Shown: positions 7,943-17,536, counted from the stretch's first letter. The stretch: 64,000 bases of DNA from Ruminococcaceae bacterium HV4-5-B5C (GCA_900184925.1 FXYJ02000006.1:1-64000), one strand, 5' to 3'. The notes: a model not told the origin generated them from the sequence alone. A program made the numbers and translations.

Positions 7943-8538
7943 TGAGTGGCGAAACTGCAAACAAACGCGAAAAACAGAGAGAGGAACGCCGGCGGCAGAT
8001 TCTTGAGTGCGGCCTCGACATGATCGTCAGCCGCGGCTTTGAGGCGACAAAAATCCGTGACATTGCGGACCGGCTTCAGATCAGCGTCGGACTTTTTTTC
8101 AATTATTTCGAGTCGAAGGAAAAGCTCTATGAGGAACTGGTAAAGATGGGGATTTCCGGCCCCGCAAGCGTGCTGAAGCTAAACACCGGTGACATTGAGC
8201 CGATTCCGCTTTTTGAAAAAATGACACAGGAGATCTTCGAGTCTCTGCGCACCTATTCGATCACGGCGAAAATGTTCCTGCTGATGGCGCAGACCATTCG
8301 GTCGGAAACCGCGCCGGAAAGCGTGAAAAAGCTTGTCGCCGGTTTCGACGCCGTCACTCCTCTGCTGCCGGTAATCCGCAGAGGGCAGGAGCTGGGCCAG
8401 ATAAAACCGGGCAACCCGGTCTCTCTCGCCATTGCTTACTGGGGCGCGGTGCAGGGGGTTTCGGAATACGCCGCCATGTGGTCGGATCTCCCGCTGCCGC
8501 AAAGCGACTGGGTCGTGGATATCCTGCGGGCACAGTGA
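7942..8538 (+). CDS. TetR-family transcriptional repressor
   Basis: The 198-residue protein has an N-terminal TetR helix-turn-helix (about 12-60: RRRQILECGLDMIVSRGFEA, then LQISVGLFFNYFESKEKLYE) and an alpha-helical ligand-binding C-terminal domain. It overlaps the oxidoreductase stop by one base and is probably translationally coupled. It likely represses its own operon through the paired palindromes at 6429-6457. The ligand may be a substrate of the flavoenzyme, but this is inference. Confidence 0.9.
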   Translation: MSGETANKREKQREERRRQILECGLDMIVSRGFEATKIRDIADRLQISVGLFFNYFESKEKLYEELVKMGISGPASVLKLNTGDIEPIPLFEKMTQEIFESLRTYSITAKMFLLMAQTIRSETAPESVKKLVAGFDAVTPLLPVIRRGQELGQIKPGNPVSLAIAYWGAVQGVSEYAAMWSDLPLPQSDWVVDILRAQ

Positions 8539-8554
8539 GTTTTTTCATTGAGAA

Positions 8555-8580
8555 AAGGAGCACCTTTGCAGGTGCTCCTT
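8555..8580 (+). terminator. Terminator of the oxidoreductase-tetR operon
   Basis: Stem AAGGAGCACC/GGTGCTCCTT with a 6-base loop, followed by a T-rich but interrupted tail. It lies between convergent genes and may act on both strands. Confidence 0.6.
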
Positions 8581-8612
8581 CTGTTTGTCACGCGGATAAG
8601 CCGAACGGCGCT

Positions 8613-9254
8613 TCACTTTTTTACGGCGACCGTCATTCCGTCGCCGATTGGCAGCAACGTGCTTTCCAGTCCCGGCGCGGCCGTAACCCGTCGGTTGAAT
8701 TCCCGCACCGCCTTAACCTGACCATCCCACTTCGGGTCTAGCTCCATCGCAGGAAACAGCGTGTCGTCCGCAATAAAAATACCGCCTGTTTTTAAGATGC
8801 GGATGCAGTCGTTGAGCAAAGCAGGATATAATCTTTTGTCAGCGTCCTGAAAAATAAGGTCAAAGGAACTGTCGGGAAGAGCGGGAATGATCTGGCGCGC
8901 GTCGCCGAACTGAATCTGAACAATATCATCCACGCCTGAGCGCTCGAAATTTCGCTTTGCCTGTTCCGCCGCATCCGCGTCAACCTCGACCGTTGTGATT
9001 TTCCCGCCGTATTCCCGCGCCACAAGCGCCATCGACGTAGCCGAAAACCCGATGCTCGTTCCGATTTCCAGAATCCTTTCCGGTTTCTTCATCCGCAGAA
9101 GCAGCTGCAAAAGGCGCGCGGAGTCATCCTCCACAACCGGCACAAAGTTCTTCCACTCTGTTTTGCTCACGAATTCCTTTTGCCGCAGAGCGCTCCTTCC
9201 ACCATACAGGTCTTCAATGTACTCTCGGTACATTTCCAGTGCGTTTGTGCTCAT
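8613..9254 (-). CDS. SAM-dependent O-methyltransferase (Methyltransf_3 family)
   Basis: The 213-residue enzyme has the class I SAM-binding motif ILEIGTSIGFSA (61-72), the acidic TTVEVDADA, and QDADKRLY near 136-143, where Asp137/Asp139 match the metal-binding aspartates of catechol/caffeoyl-CoA O-methyltransferase relatives (YrrM-like). These typically methylate catecholic hydroxyls or, in some Firmicutes, tRNA hydroxyuridine. AAGGAGAG lies just upstream of the ATG. It has its own strong promoter at 9379-9408 and a leader containing a terminator hairpin, so it is probably attenuated. Confidence 0.85.
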   Translation of the reverse strand: MSTNALEMYREYIEDLYGGRSALRQKEFVSKTEWKNFVPVVEDDSARLLQLLLRMKKPERILEIGTSIGFSATSMALVAREYGGKITTVEVDADAAEQAKRNFERSGVDDIVQIQFGDARQIIPALPDSSFDLIFQDADKRLYPALLNDCIRILKTGGIFIADDTLFPAMELDPKWDGQVKAVREFNRRVTAAPGLESTLLPIGDGMTVAVKK

Positions 9255-9299
9255 TGTTTTCGTCTCTCCTTCGATTTGTTCCTGCCGGACGGAGGGACG

Positions 9300-9340
9300 A
9301 AAAAACGCACCCTCCGACCCGACAGGTCAGACAGTGCGTT
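9300..9340 (-). promoter_or_regulatory. Leader terminator (attenuator) before the O-methyltransferase
   Basis: On the minus strand AACGCAC pairs with GTGCGTT, with an inner GACC/GGTC stem, followed by six T residues. It lies between the promoter at 9379-9408 and the start codon at 9254, so it must be read through to express the gene. No known riboswitch is recognised. Confidence 0.6.
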
Positions 9341-9378
9341 GGCTTACGTGAACGCTTACGGATATTTCCTTTTCCATT

Positions 9379-9408
9379 ATTATAGGCGGTCTTATGGTTT
9401 GTGTCAAC
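9379..9408 (-). promoter_or_regulatory. Sigma-A promoter for the O-methyltransferase
   Basis: On the minus strand TTGACA (9408-9403), 18 bases, TATAAT (9384-9379). It gives a leader of roughly 115 nt before the ATG at 9254. Confidence 0.75.
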
Positions 9409-9465
9409 CTGCGCTGAAGTAAAGTGACCGCCGAGTGCAGGCTCAATTTCTCAGCCGTATGGGTA

Positions 9466-9482
9466 TGGACGCAGCGGGACTC
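9466..9482. repeat. Partial tRNA-Val 3'-end copy (putative att site, outer)
   Basis: TGGACGCAGCGGGACTC is identical to 17 bases of the tRNA-Val acceptor/T-arm at 10968-10984 and to 10748-10764. It marks the left edge of the AT-rich islet. No tRNA body accompanies it. Confidence 0.65.
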
Positions 9483-9605
9483 AAAAGGTGTGCTCAGCTT
9501 TTCACATTTAAGGCGGTAAAAACTGCATTCCCACAAAAACGTCTTGCGGTTTCCTGCTCTTGCGTCAAGTCAGGTTGTCCTTTTCTAAATTTAGGTACAG
9601 GCAAT

Positions 9606-10481
9606 TTATAAGAAAATAGCTATAGGAATAATCATTAATGCAGGTCCTTGAATATTTGTAGAGATTTCGGGAGTGTTGAGTCCACCTTTTTCAAGAGATG
9701 ATAAACTACTAAACATTGTATCTAACATAGATTTCTGTATCAATGAAAAACTTGTATTTCTTAACAGATTTATTTCATCTTTTTCATCAGTAACAATCTT
9801 AGAAACCTTTCCAAGTACTTTATACTTACCTTCTATAATTTCGTTCATATTATTGTTATTAAAATAGTTTAAATAAGTTGGCAGTACAGCTTTAACTCCA
9901 TTTCCTACGTTGCAAATCAAGTCCAACATATTTCCACTTTTCAAATTATTACAAAGGGCTTGCATTTGTGATATTATTCGCTTACTTTCATTGGGTTGAA
10001 CTGATTTTCCTTTAGGCTTATCTTCAAATACTACAGCTAATTCCATCAATTTGATAAAACCTTCTATAATATCAACAATTGGATTTTTTTGCAAAGTTCC
10101 TTTTATCTCAATAAATTCACCTGGTCTTATGTCTGCCAAATCCGAGTCTTCAGATAACTGTTTTATTTGCTCCTCATCTTGCAGATACTGCCTTAGACGC
10201 TGAAATAAAGACGAGGGTGTATGTATTCTATTTTCGGTTGTCTTCGTTCCATCGTTTTTCTGCTTTTCGCCTTTCAAAGAAGATCCTAAATTAATACCGA
10301 GAAAAGCAAAAACATTACTAGCACCAATTTGGGCCCCAACCTCACTTCCCTTAGAATCCTTATTCTCACTAAAAGTTTGCACTGATGACATTTCAGAAAA
10401 ACCGTTTTCAATGGTGGCCAACATATCAAACACTATTTTTTGATTTAAGTAAATGGGTATATTCAAATTTTCAAGATTCAA
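9606..10481 (-). CDS. AT-rich islet gene, DUF6414-like protein
   Basis: The 291-residue protein begins MNLENLNIPIYLNQKIVFDM, resembling what I recall of DUF6414 proteins (an IPIYLNQ/LDTKIVFDLLA start, a Gly/Ser stretch and a long helical body). Base composition is far richer in AT, and codon use far more A/T-ending, than in any neighbour, indicating horizontal acquisition. It lacks a signal peptide; a hydrophobic stretch at the extreme C-terminus (PALMIIPIAIFL) might be a tail anchor. TTG at 10481 follows AGAGGA. It is the only gene between copies of a tRNA-Val 3' end. Function is unknown; a defence or stress role is speculation from its island setting. Confidence 0.7.
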   Translation of the reverse strand: MNLENLNIPIYLNQKIVFDMLATIENGFSEMSSVQTFSENKDSKGSEVGAQIGASNVFAFLGINLGSSLKGEKQKNDGTKTTENRIHTPSSLFQRLRQYLQDEEQIKQLSEDSDLADIRPGEFIEIKGTLQKNPIVDIIEGFIKLMELAVVFEDKPKGKSVQPNESKRIISQMQALCNNLKSGNMLDLICNVGNGVKAVLPTYLNYFNNNNMNEIIEGKYKVLGKVSKIVTDEKDEINLLRNTSFSLIQKSMLDTMFSSLSSLEKGGLNTPEISTNIQGPALMIIPIAIFL

Positions 10482-10504
10482 AAAACCATCCTCTTTCTGT
10501 ATTT

Positions 10505-10524
10505 AATTGTAAATGATTACAATT
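10505..10524. promoter_or_regulatory. Perfect palindrome upstream of the islet gene
   Basis: AATTGTAA, four bases, TTACAATT, lying 23 bases before the TTG start. It is a plausible repressor site overlapping the promoter of the 9606-10481 gene. Confidence 0.45.
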
Positions 10525-10538
10525 AAAAAAGCTACGCT

Positions 10539-10560
10539 TTTATTTGCTGGAACAAATAAA
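10539..10560. promoter_or_regulatory. Second perfect AT palindrome upstream of the islet gene
   Basis: TTTATTTG, six bases, CAAATAAA. Together with 10505-10524 and an AAGC/GCTT mini-hairpin followed by T residues, it forms a structured islet leader. The remaining gap to the tRNA genes holds only the hairpin and tRNA fragment listed separately. Confidence 0.35.
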
Positions 10561-10710
10561 AAGGTAGTTTACGTGCTTTGAGTGACAGTCTTTGAATGCA
10601 GTCCGGTTTTTCCCCGCGTTCCGCGAGTCCCACCGTTCTTCCCGGTGCCAAGGGAAGTTTTCTTTTTCTCCCAACCTGCACCGAGGTTCTCCCTTACCCT
10701 GCCTCAGCCA

Positions 10711-10744
10711 CGAAAAAGAGCACCCTCGCGGGTGCTCTTTTTCG
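10711..10744. terminator. Strong hairpin next to the tRNA-Val fragment
   Basis: Perfect 15-base stem CGAAAAAGAGCACCC and its inverse around TCGC. Its position relative to the fragment at 10745 mirrors that of the tRNA operon terminator relative to the intact tRNA-Val. Confidence 0.6.
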
Positions 10745-10766
10745 TGGTGGACGCAGCGGGACTCGA
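10745..10766 (-). repeat. Partial tRNA-Val 3'-end copy (putative att site, inner)
   Basis: Twenty-two bases, including the CCA-encoding TGGTGGACGCAGCGGGACTC, match tRNA-Val positions 10965-10986 exactly, then diverge. This is the 3' end of a tRNA without its body, a typical trace of tRNA-targeted integration. Confidence 0.7.
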
Positions 10767-10926
10767 TTCGCGGCGCGAACTGCGCGCCTTGGTCGGTCGC
10801 TGAAGATTCTCCCGCCGTGCGGGGGAAATGCCGCGAAGCGGCAAAAGGGGACGGGGTTGTCAACCTGACGCGCCACCGGCGCGTCATTCATTCCCGCTCC
10901 CCTTCGAGTCCCCAATCCCTCAAAGT

Positions 10927-10960
10927 AAAAAAAGAACCCCCGGCATTGCCGAGGGTTCTT
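10927..10960 (-). terminator. Terminator of the tRNA operon
   Basis: On the minus strand AAGAACCC/GGGTTCTT plus CGGC/GCCG stems are followed by seven T residues, five bases after the encoded CCA of tRNA-Val. Confidence 0.85.
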
Positions 10961-10964
10961 CTTT

Positions 10965-11041
10965 TGGTGGACGCAGCGGGACTCGAACCTGCGACCTCTC
11001 GCGTGTGAGGCGAACGCTCTAACCAGCTGAGCTATGCGTCC
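10965..11041 (-). tRNA. tRNA-Val(CAC)
   Basis: The 77-nt cloverleaf starts GGACGCATAGCTCAGC and ends TGCGTCCACCA, so CCA is encoded. The anticodon loop CTCACAC gives CAC, decoding GUG. It is last of three tRNAs. Its 3' end is the apparent integration target copied at 10745 and 9466. Confidence 0.95.
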
Positions 11042-11078
11042 AAAAAAATTTGCGCGGCTTGACGCGCAAACTGTTTCT

Positions 11079-11153
11079 TGGTGACCCGGGCGAGAATCGA
11101 ACTCGCGTTACCGCCGTGAAAGGGCGGTGTCTTAGCCGCTTGACCACCGGGCC
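11079..11153 (-). tRNA. tRNA-Glu(TTC)
   Basis: The 75-nt cloverleaf starts GGCCCGGTGGTCAAGCGG and encodes CCA. The anticodon stem CCGCC/GGCGG encloses CTTTCAC, anticodon TTC. Confidence 0.95.
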
Positions 11154-11156
11154 GCA

Positions 11157-11233
11157 TGGTAGCGGCAATTGGATTCGAACCAACGACGCTTCGGGTATGA
11201 ACCGAATGCTCTAGCCAACTGAGCTATGCCGCC
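11157..11233 (-). tRNA. tRNA-Met(CAT), elongator type
   Basis: The 77-nt cloverleaf starts GGCGGCATAGCTCAGTTGG and ends with encoded CCA. The loop TTCATAC gives CAT. The fully paired first acceptor bases and sequence resemble Bacillus elongator Met rather than initiator; a lysidine-modified Ile tRNA is less likely. Confidence 0.9.
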
Positions 11234-11331
11234 ATGTAGCGCTCCGCCATTTATAACGGAGCGTTTATTATTATACTCTATTTCCGGACTGCTTGTCAAT
11301 CTAATTGAAAAATATTTTCGCAGTATTTCAA

Positions 11332-12891
<1,560 letters not shown>

Positions 12892-12924
12892 TTATTTTAA
12901 CATCCGGCGAGCCCGGAATCAAGC

Positions 12925-12938
12925 ATTTCCCGGGAATT
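12925..12938. promoter_or_regulatory. Candidate Noc-binding site
   Basis: ATTTCCCGGGAATT differs at one base from the Bacillus Noc consensus ATTTCCCGGGAAAT as I recall it. A Noc-like ParB protein is encoded at 17672-18484. Confidence 0.4.
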
Positions 12939-12963
12939 ATCCGCTTTTTCCAGATGCGGAAAA

Positions 12964-13692
12964 TCATTCCGCCGACGCCGTGAAGCTGACTGCACCTCCG
13001 CAGTCGCCTCTCAGGAGGAATTTTCCTCCCGATTCTCCGCCCGTCAGCGTCAGAACGCCGCCTTCCTCCATCTCGGAAAGGTAGTTGATCTGAATCTTTC
13101 TCGCCGACCTCCGCACGGCAGGCGGGAGAAAATCCCACACAATGTCGCCGTAAACGGTGTTGTTCATGTGCCCGTTCGCATCGAGATCGGAATGGAACAC
13201 CCGGCGGTCGCCGAGGCTCTCCATCCCGTCCGGCACAGAGAAGCGCTCCATGCGCTCTTCCGGCTCAATGACGTTGTCGGGGTAAAACCCGAACTGTTTG
13301 AGCGCCTGCGGGCGCTGCACCTTATGTGTTTCGGCGTCCGCGAGCACTGTCGTCTGCATCACGTCGAGCAGAAGCTTTCCGCTTTCCTCATAAAACAGAA
13401 AATCACGGTAAAACTGCGCGCCGCCGCGCCCCCGCGGATGGGTTTTAATGACGATGCGTTCCCCGTGCTCCGGGAAACGCGAAATCTTCACGCGCGTCGA
13501 TATGATAAAGAAAACGATGCCCGCCTTTTCGCGCATGGTCTCGTAGCCCGCATTCAATACGCCGAGATGCTGCTCGCTCGTTTCCTGCACAAGGCGCAGG
13601 GCGGAGCCGAACTTCAGCGTATCGCTCGGCCCCACGTCATAGACCGGCACAGCGAGACTGCGCGCATATTCCCGAACGGTTTCCTCGTTCAT
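12964..13692 (-). CDS. Acyl-ACP thioesterase
   Basis: The 242-residue protein has the double hot-dog layout of the acyl-ACP thioesterase family (PF01643), which hydrolyses acyl-ACP to free fatty acid. The first half carries ALRLVQETSEQHLG, the second the characteristic DLDANGHMNNTVYGD, whose Asn and His fit the catalytic positions. The ATG overlaps the serS stop (ATGA), so it is translationally coupled to serS. Such enzymes in anaerobic Firmicutes are thought to release medium or branched acids; specificity is not readable here. Confidence 0.9.
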   Translation of the reverse strand: MNEETVREYARSLAVPVYDVGPSDTLKFGSALRLVQETSEQHLGVLNAGYETMREKAGIVFFIISTRVKISRFPEHGERIVIKTHPRGRGGAQFYRDFLFYEESGKLLLDVMQTTVLADAETHKVQRPQALKQFGFYPDNVIEPEERMERFSVPDGMESLGDRRVFHSDLDANGHMNNTVYGDIVWDFLPPAVRRSARKIQINYLSEMEEGGVLTLTGGESGGKFLLRGDCGGAVSFTASAE

Positions 13693-14972
13693 GGACGGAT
13701 GACGTCGGTGCCGACGTATTTACGCAGGACTTCCGGAACGGTGACGCTGCCGTCGGCGTTCTGGTACTGCTCCACAATGGCGGGGAAAACGCGGCTTGTT
13801 GCGAGGCCGGAAGCGTTCAGGGTGTGGACGAACTTCGTCTTGCCGTCTTCGTCGCGGAATTTAACGTTGCCGCGGCGCGCCTGATAGTCTCTCGCGTTCG
13901 ACGCGGAACTGACCTCCTTGTAGATACCCATGCTCGGGATCCAGACCTCGATGTCGTAGGTGCGCGCCATGGAGAACGAGCAGTCGCCCGCTGCGAGTTT
14001 ACTCAGGCGATAGTGGAGACCCAGCTCCTGCACAAGGTGCTCCGCCTTGCCGACAAGCTCTTCGAACGCTTTGTCGGAATCCTCCGGCTTCGTGTACTGC
14101 ACCATTTCAACCTTGTTGAACTGATGGCCGCGAATCATGCCGCGTTCCTCGGAGCGGTAGCTTCCCGCTTCGCGGCGGTAGCACGGCGTGTAGGAGATAT
14201 ATTTTTTCGGCAGCTCGTCCGCGGTGAGGATCTCGTCGCGGTGAAGATTCACCAGCGCGGTCTCGGCCGTGGGGAGCAGGAACTTTTTATCCGCGCTCGT
14301 CGGGTTGGCAATCCAGTAGACTTCGTCGCCGAATTTCGGGAACTGACCTGCTGTGTAGCCGCATTCATAGTTCAGCATATGCGGCACGAGCATCAGATCG
14401 TAGCCGTCCGCAAGGTGTTCGTTGATGAAGAAGTTCAGCAGCGCCCACTCGAGGCGCGAGCCCATGCCGCAGTAGACCCACGAACCGGCGCCGGAAAGCT
14501 TTGCCCCACGCTGATAGTCGATCATGTGCAGGCTCTCGCAGAGCTCCACATGGTTTTTCGGCGTAAAGCCTTCAAACACCGGCTTTTCCTTGAAATAGTG
14601 AAGCGGTTTGTTGTTCTCCTTGCCGCCGGCCTCGACGTCTGCATCGGGCATGTTCGGCAGGCTCAGAAGCAGGGTCTTCTGCTGCTCTTCGATCTCGTCC
14701 AGTTTCGCGACGGATTCCTTGACTTCCGCGGAAAGTGCCTTCATGCGGGCCATCAGCCCCGCGACGTCGCCGCCTTCTTTTTTCAGCTGAGGAATCTGCT
14801 TGCTCGCCGCGTTCTGCTCGGCGCGCTTCGACTCCGACTCGGCGGTGATTTCACGGCGCTTGGCGTCGATGGCGAGGATATCGTCAACGATTTTGTCCGC
14901 GTCGTAATTGCGCTTCTTCGCGCCCGCCTTGATCTGTTCCGGGTTGCTGCGGATCAGCTTAATATCGATCAT
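13689..14972 (-). CDS. serS: Seryl-tRNA synthetase
   Basis: The 427-residue class II synthetase charges tRNA-Ser. It has the N-terminal antiparallel coiled-coil arm (about 25-105), motif 2 in CYRREAGSYRSEERGMIRG, and motif 3 in HTLNASGLATSRVFPAIVE. ATG at 14972 gives the usual start MIDIKLIRSNPEQIK, although AGGAG is somewhat far upstream; a GTG at 14999 is an alternative. No T-box motif was found in the short leader. A weak promoter TTGATG, 16 bases, TAATAT lies just upstream. A thioesterase gene overlaps its end. Confidence 0.96.
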   Translation of the reverse strand: MIDIKLIRSNPEQIKAGAKKRNYDADKIVDDILAIDAKRREITAESESKRAEQNAASKQIPQLKKEGGDVAGLMARMKALSAEVKESVAKLDEIEEQQKTLLLSLPNMPDADVEAGGKENNKPLHYFKEKPVFEGFTPKNHVELCESLHMIDYQRGAKLSGAGSWVYCGMGSRLEWALLNFFINEHLADGYDLMLVPHMLNYECGYTAGQFPKFGDEVYWIANPTSADKKFLLPTAETALVNLHRDEILTADELPKKYISYTPCYRREAGSYRSEERGMIRGHQFNKVEMVQYTKPEDSDKAFEELVGKAEHLVQELGLHYRLSKLAAGDCSFSMARTYDIEVWIPSMGIYKEVSSASNARDYQARRGNVKFRDEDGKTKFVHTLNASGLATSRVFPAIVEQYQNADGSVTVPEVLRKYVGTDVIRP

Positions 14973-15099
14973 AATGCTCTTTCTCTCCTCGTTCTCCACT
15001 GGACTTTTTTCTTTTTAATATTATTGGCCTTTTTCGGGCCATCAAGTACACTTTAAAATTCTCCAATATAATAATTCAAACATCTCTTGCGAAGCTGCG

Positions 15100-15790
15100 A
15101 ATTATCTCTGAGACACTCGGGCAATGATCCGCTCCAGGACGCTTTCAAAAGGCTTGTGCCTGCAGGCTCAGCCTGCCCCTCTGCACGTGCTTTACATACT
15201 TTCGCACAAGAGCGAAAGTATGGGCCTTGCGCGGCCTGAGCGCAAACTAAAAACAAAACGATTCTTAGTTTATGACACTCAGCTAAAGCAGAGCGTAGTT
15301 TCCATATCTGCCCAAGCTACGGTATGCAGCTTTCGGACGCGAAAGCTGCGCAAAGCGTGTAGGGGGGAGAGAACAGACTGCTGTCGGGAACGTTTCCATT
15401 TCTCTCCCCCTACAACCCCCGGGACTCCTCATCGCCCATCAGCGATCGACCGGCACTCCGGTTTTCATGGACGTTTGGAATTGTAACCCGATTGGCCTAA
15501 GAGGCACGCAGGCGAAAATTATTCTCGTACAAGGAAAAGCACCTTCCCCCACGGATGCAAAATAGCCTGATGGGGACTCTTGGGGGTATGCAGAGGGGGG
15601 AAGCATGAGACACCCATGCTGCGCAGTAATTGGTTCCCCCCTCTGCGCGACCTTTGCGTCCTTTCGGTCAAGATCGAAAGGACGGGTCCGCGCGGCCTGA
15701 GCGCGAACTAAAACAAGAAGAATCATAGTTTCTAAGGCACTTAGATAAAGCGGAGCGTAAAAAGCAGGGCATATCTCCCGGAGTTACGGT
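15100..15790 (-). repeat. Modular hairpin element E1 (one full and one truncated unit)
   Basis: This 700-bp gap between serS and parB has no gene. On the minus strand it holds a full unit (about 15,790 to 15,300) and a truncated second unit. Block A contains GTTTTAGTT, GCGCTCAGGCCGCGC and a hairpin (15658-15683). The cargo stem at about 15,590-15,645 is GCAGAGGGGGGAA/TTCCCCCCTCTGC. Block B has CGTCCATGAAAACCGG, the stem GTAGGGGGAGAGAA/TTCTCTCCCCCCTAC, and the hairpin GCAGCTTTCG/CGAAAGCTGC. The second unit has hairpin CATACTTTCG/CGAAAGTATG (15195-15222). Short frames here are not genes. Confidence 0.85.
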
Positions 15791-15814
15791 CGCACAGCAG
15801 AAGATTCTACAGTC

Positions 15815-16654
15815 TCAGTCCTCAAAATGTTTCATGAGGCTGGCGAGGTCTTCCTCACCGTAAAACTCGATCTGGAGAATCCCCCGTTTTTTGGTTCCGC
15901 TCACGCGGACCTTTCTGCCGAGATTTTCCTTCAAAGCGAGCTCCGCTTCCTCATAATACCGCATTTTGCGCGCCGCGGCCTTCGCTTTCGGCTTTTCCGA
16001 GGCCTTCTGCGCCATTTTCTCAATGTCGCGCACCGAAGCCCCGGCCTCGGCGGCCTTTGCCGCCTCGCGCATTGACTTCTCGTCCGGGAAGCTCAGAAGC
16101 GCCCGCGCATGCCCGGCGGAAAGTGCGCCGGAACTTACCAGCTTCTGCAGATCCTGCGGCAGATTCAGAAGGCGAAGCGCATTCGCAACGGCGGGCCGCG
16201 ACTTGCCGACCGTCTTTGCCACATCGTCCTGCGTCATGCCGTAGCTTTCCATTAAAGAGCGGTAGCCTTCCGCTTCTTCAAGGGAATTCAGATCTTCACG
16301 CTGAAGATTCTCGATGAGCGCAAGCTCCATAACCTGTGAGTCGCTCATTTCACGCACAACGGCCGGAACTTCCTCAAGGCCCGCCATGCGGGACGCGCGC
16401 CACCGTCTTTCTCCCGCGACAATCTGGTACCCGCCGCCCATCAGCGGACGTACCAGAAGCGGCTGCAGCACCCCGTGCTGCGCGATGGAGTCCGCAAGCT
16501 CCGCGAGAGCCTGCTCGTTGAAGTCGTGCCTCGGCTGTTTTCGGTTCGGCTCCAGCTCCGCGATCTTCAGCAGCACGGCGGTGTGCTCGCCTTCCGTGTC
16601 GTTTTCCGCGAAAATGGCATCGAGGCCCTTCCCGAGCCCGCCTTTTCTTGCCAT
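15815..16654 (-). CDS. parB: Chromosome partitioning protein ParB (Spo0J)
   Basis: This CTPase/DNA clamp loads at parS and organises the origin for segregation and SMC loading. The 279-residue protein has the arginine-rich GERRWRAS motif, the ENLQREDLN CTP-binding segment, a helix-turn-helix (about 125-200) and a C-terminal dimerisation domain. It lies two bases downstream of parA. Candidate parS sites are at 17537, 19818 and 31235. A GGGGGG-containing ribosome site lies about 10 bases before the ATG. Confidence 0.95.
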   Translation of the reverse strand: MARKGGLGKGLDAIFAENDTEGEHTAVLLKIAELEPNRKQPRHDFNEQALAELADSIAQHGVLQPLLVRPLMGGGYQIVAGERRWRASRMAGLEEVPAVVREMSDSQVMELALIENLQREDLNSLEEAEGYRSLMESYGMTQDDVAKTVGKSRPAVANALRLLNLPQDLQKLVSSGALSAGHARALLSFPDEKSMREAAKAAEAGASVRDIEKMAQKASEKPKAKAAARKMRYYEEAELALKENLGRKVRVSGTKKRGILQIEFYGEEDLASLMKHFED

Positions 16655-16656
16655 TC

Positions 16657-17430
16657 CTATCTCTGCCCCCCGTCTATGCGCACGATTTCGTCCGCAAGCT
16701 CGTCATATGCCTGCGCGCCGCGCGAGGCTTTGTCAAAATACTGAATCGGCCTGCCGAAGCTCGGTGCTTCCGAAAGCCGTACCGCGCGGGGAATCACCGT
16801 TCCGAACACCTTGCGCGGAAAATACTTCTTTACTTCCTGTACCACCTGCTGTGTCAGGTTCAGCCGCCCGTCGTACATTGTGAGCAGCACGCCTTCGACG
16901 TCGAGCCGTTCGTTGTACTGCCGTTTAACCCTCCGGACGGTGTTCATCAGCTGAGAAAGTCCCTCAAGCGCATAATACTCGCACTGGATCGGCACAAGAA
17001 GCGCATCTGCAGCATTGAGCGCGTTCGTTGTGATGATGCCGAGGGACGGCGGGCAGTCGATAAAGATATAATCATAATCGGCGGCGACCGGCGCAAGCGC
17101 ACTCTTAAGGCGCGATTCCCGTCGGTCAAGGTCAACCAGCTCGATTTCCGCCCCGGCCAGATCCATACTGGAGGGAATAAGGTCCAGCCTGTCGAATTCC
17201 GTGTGCTGCAGGACGTCTTTCGCCCCTGCGCTGCCGATAAGCATCTCATAAACGGTCTTTTTGAGCTTACGCCTGTCCACCCCGACGCCGCTTGAAGAAT
17301 TCCCCTGCGGGTCGATATCGACCAGAAGCGTTTTGAGGCCCTTCTGACCCATCGCCGCGGAAAGGTTCACGGCTGTCGTGGTTTTCCCCACGCCGCCCTT
17401 CTGATTGGCGATTGCGATGATTTTCCCCAT
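16657..17430 (-). CDS. parA: Chromosome partitioning ATPase ParA (Soj)
   Basis: The 257-residue Walker-type ATPase begins MGKIIAIANQKGGVGKTTT, the deviant Walker A of ParA/MinD proteins, with Walker B in DYDYIFIDCPPS. It works with ParB in origin segregation and, in Bacillus, controls DnaA activity and sporulation gene expression. ATG at 17430 is chosen because GGAGGGGG lies a good distance upstream and the upstream extension is atypical. It is the first gene of the parAB pair. Confidence 0.96.
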   Translation of the reverse strand: MGKIIAIANQKGGVGKTTTAVNLSAAMGQKGLKTLLVDIDPQGNSSSGVGVDRRKLKKTVYEMLIGSAGAKDVLQHTEFDRLDLIPSSMDLAGAEIELVDLDRRESRLKSALAPVAADYDYIFIDCPPSLGIITTNALNAADALLVPIQCEYYALEGLSQLMNTVRRVKRQYNERLDVEGVLLTMYDGRLNLTQQVVQEVKKYFPRKVFGTVIPRAVRLSEAPSFGRPIQYFDKASRGAQAYDELADEIVRIDGGQR

Positions 17431-17536
17431 TTTCTTTCCCCCTCCGCTCGCCCTCTGCAAGATACTCTGCTATTATAGCACAACGGCTTGGTAAGATAAA
17501 GAGAGAATTTGCCCTGTATTCACCGCAAAGCCGCAA

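Noticed and set aside
10592..11008. 138-codon frame over the tRNA terminator region
   Set aside because: It crosses hairpins and the tRNA-Val gene and has no coding signature.
15000..15060. Possible T-box leader upstream of serS
   Set aside because: The leader is too short and lacks the conserved T-box sequence; only a weak promoter is visible.
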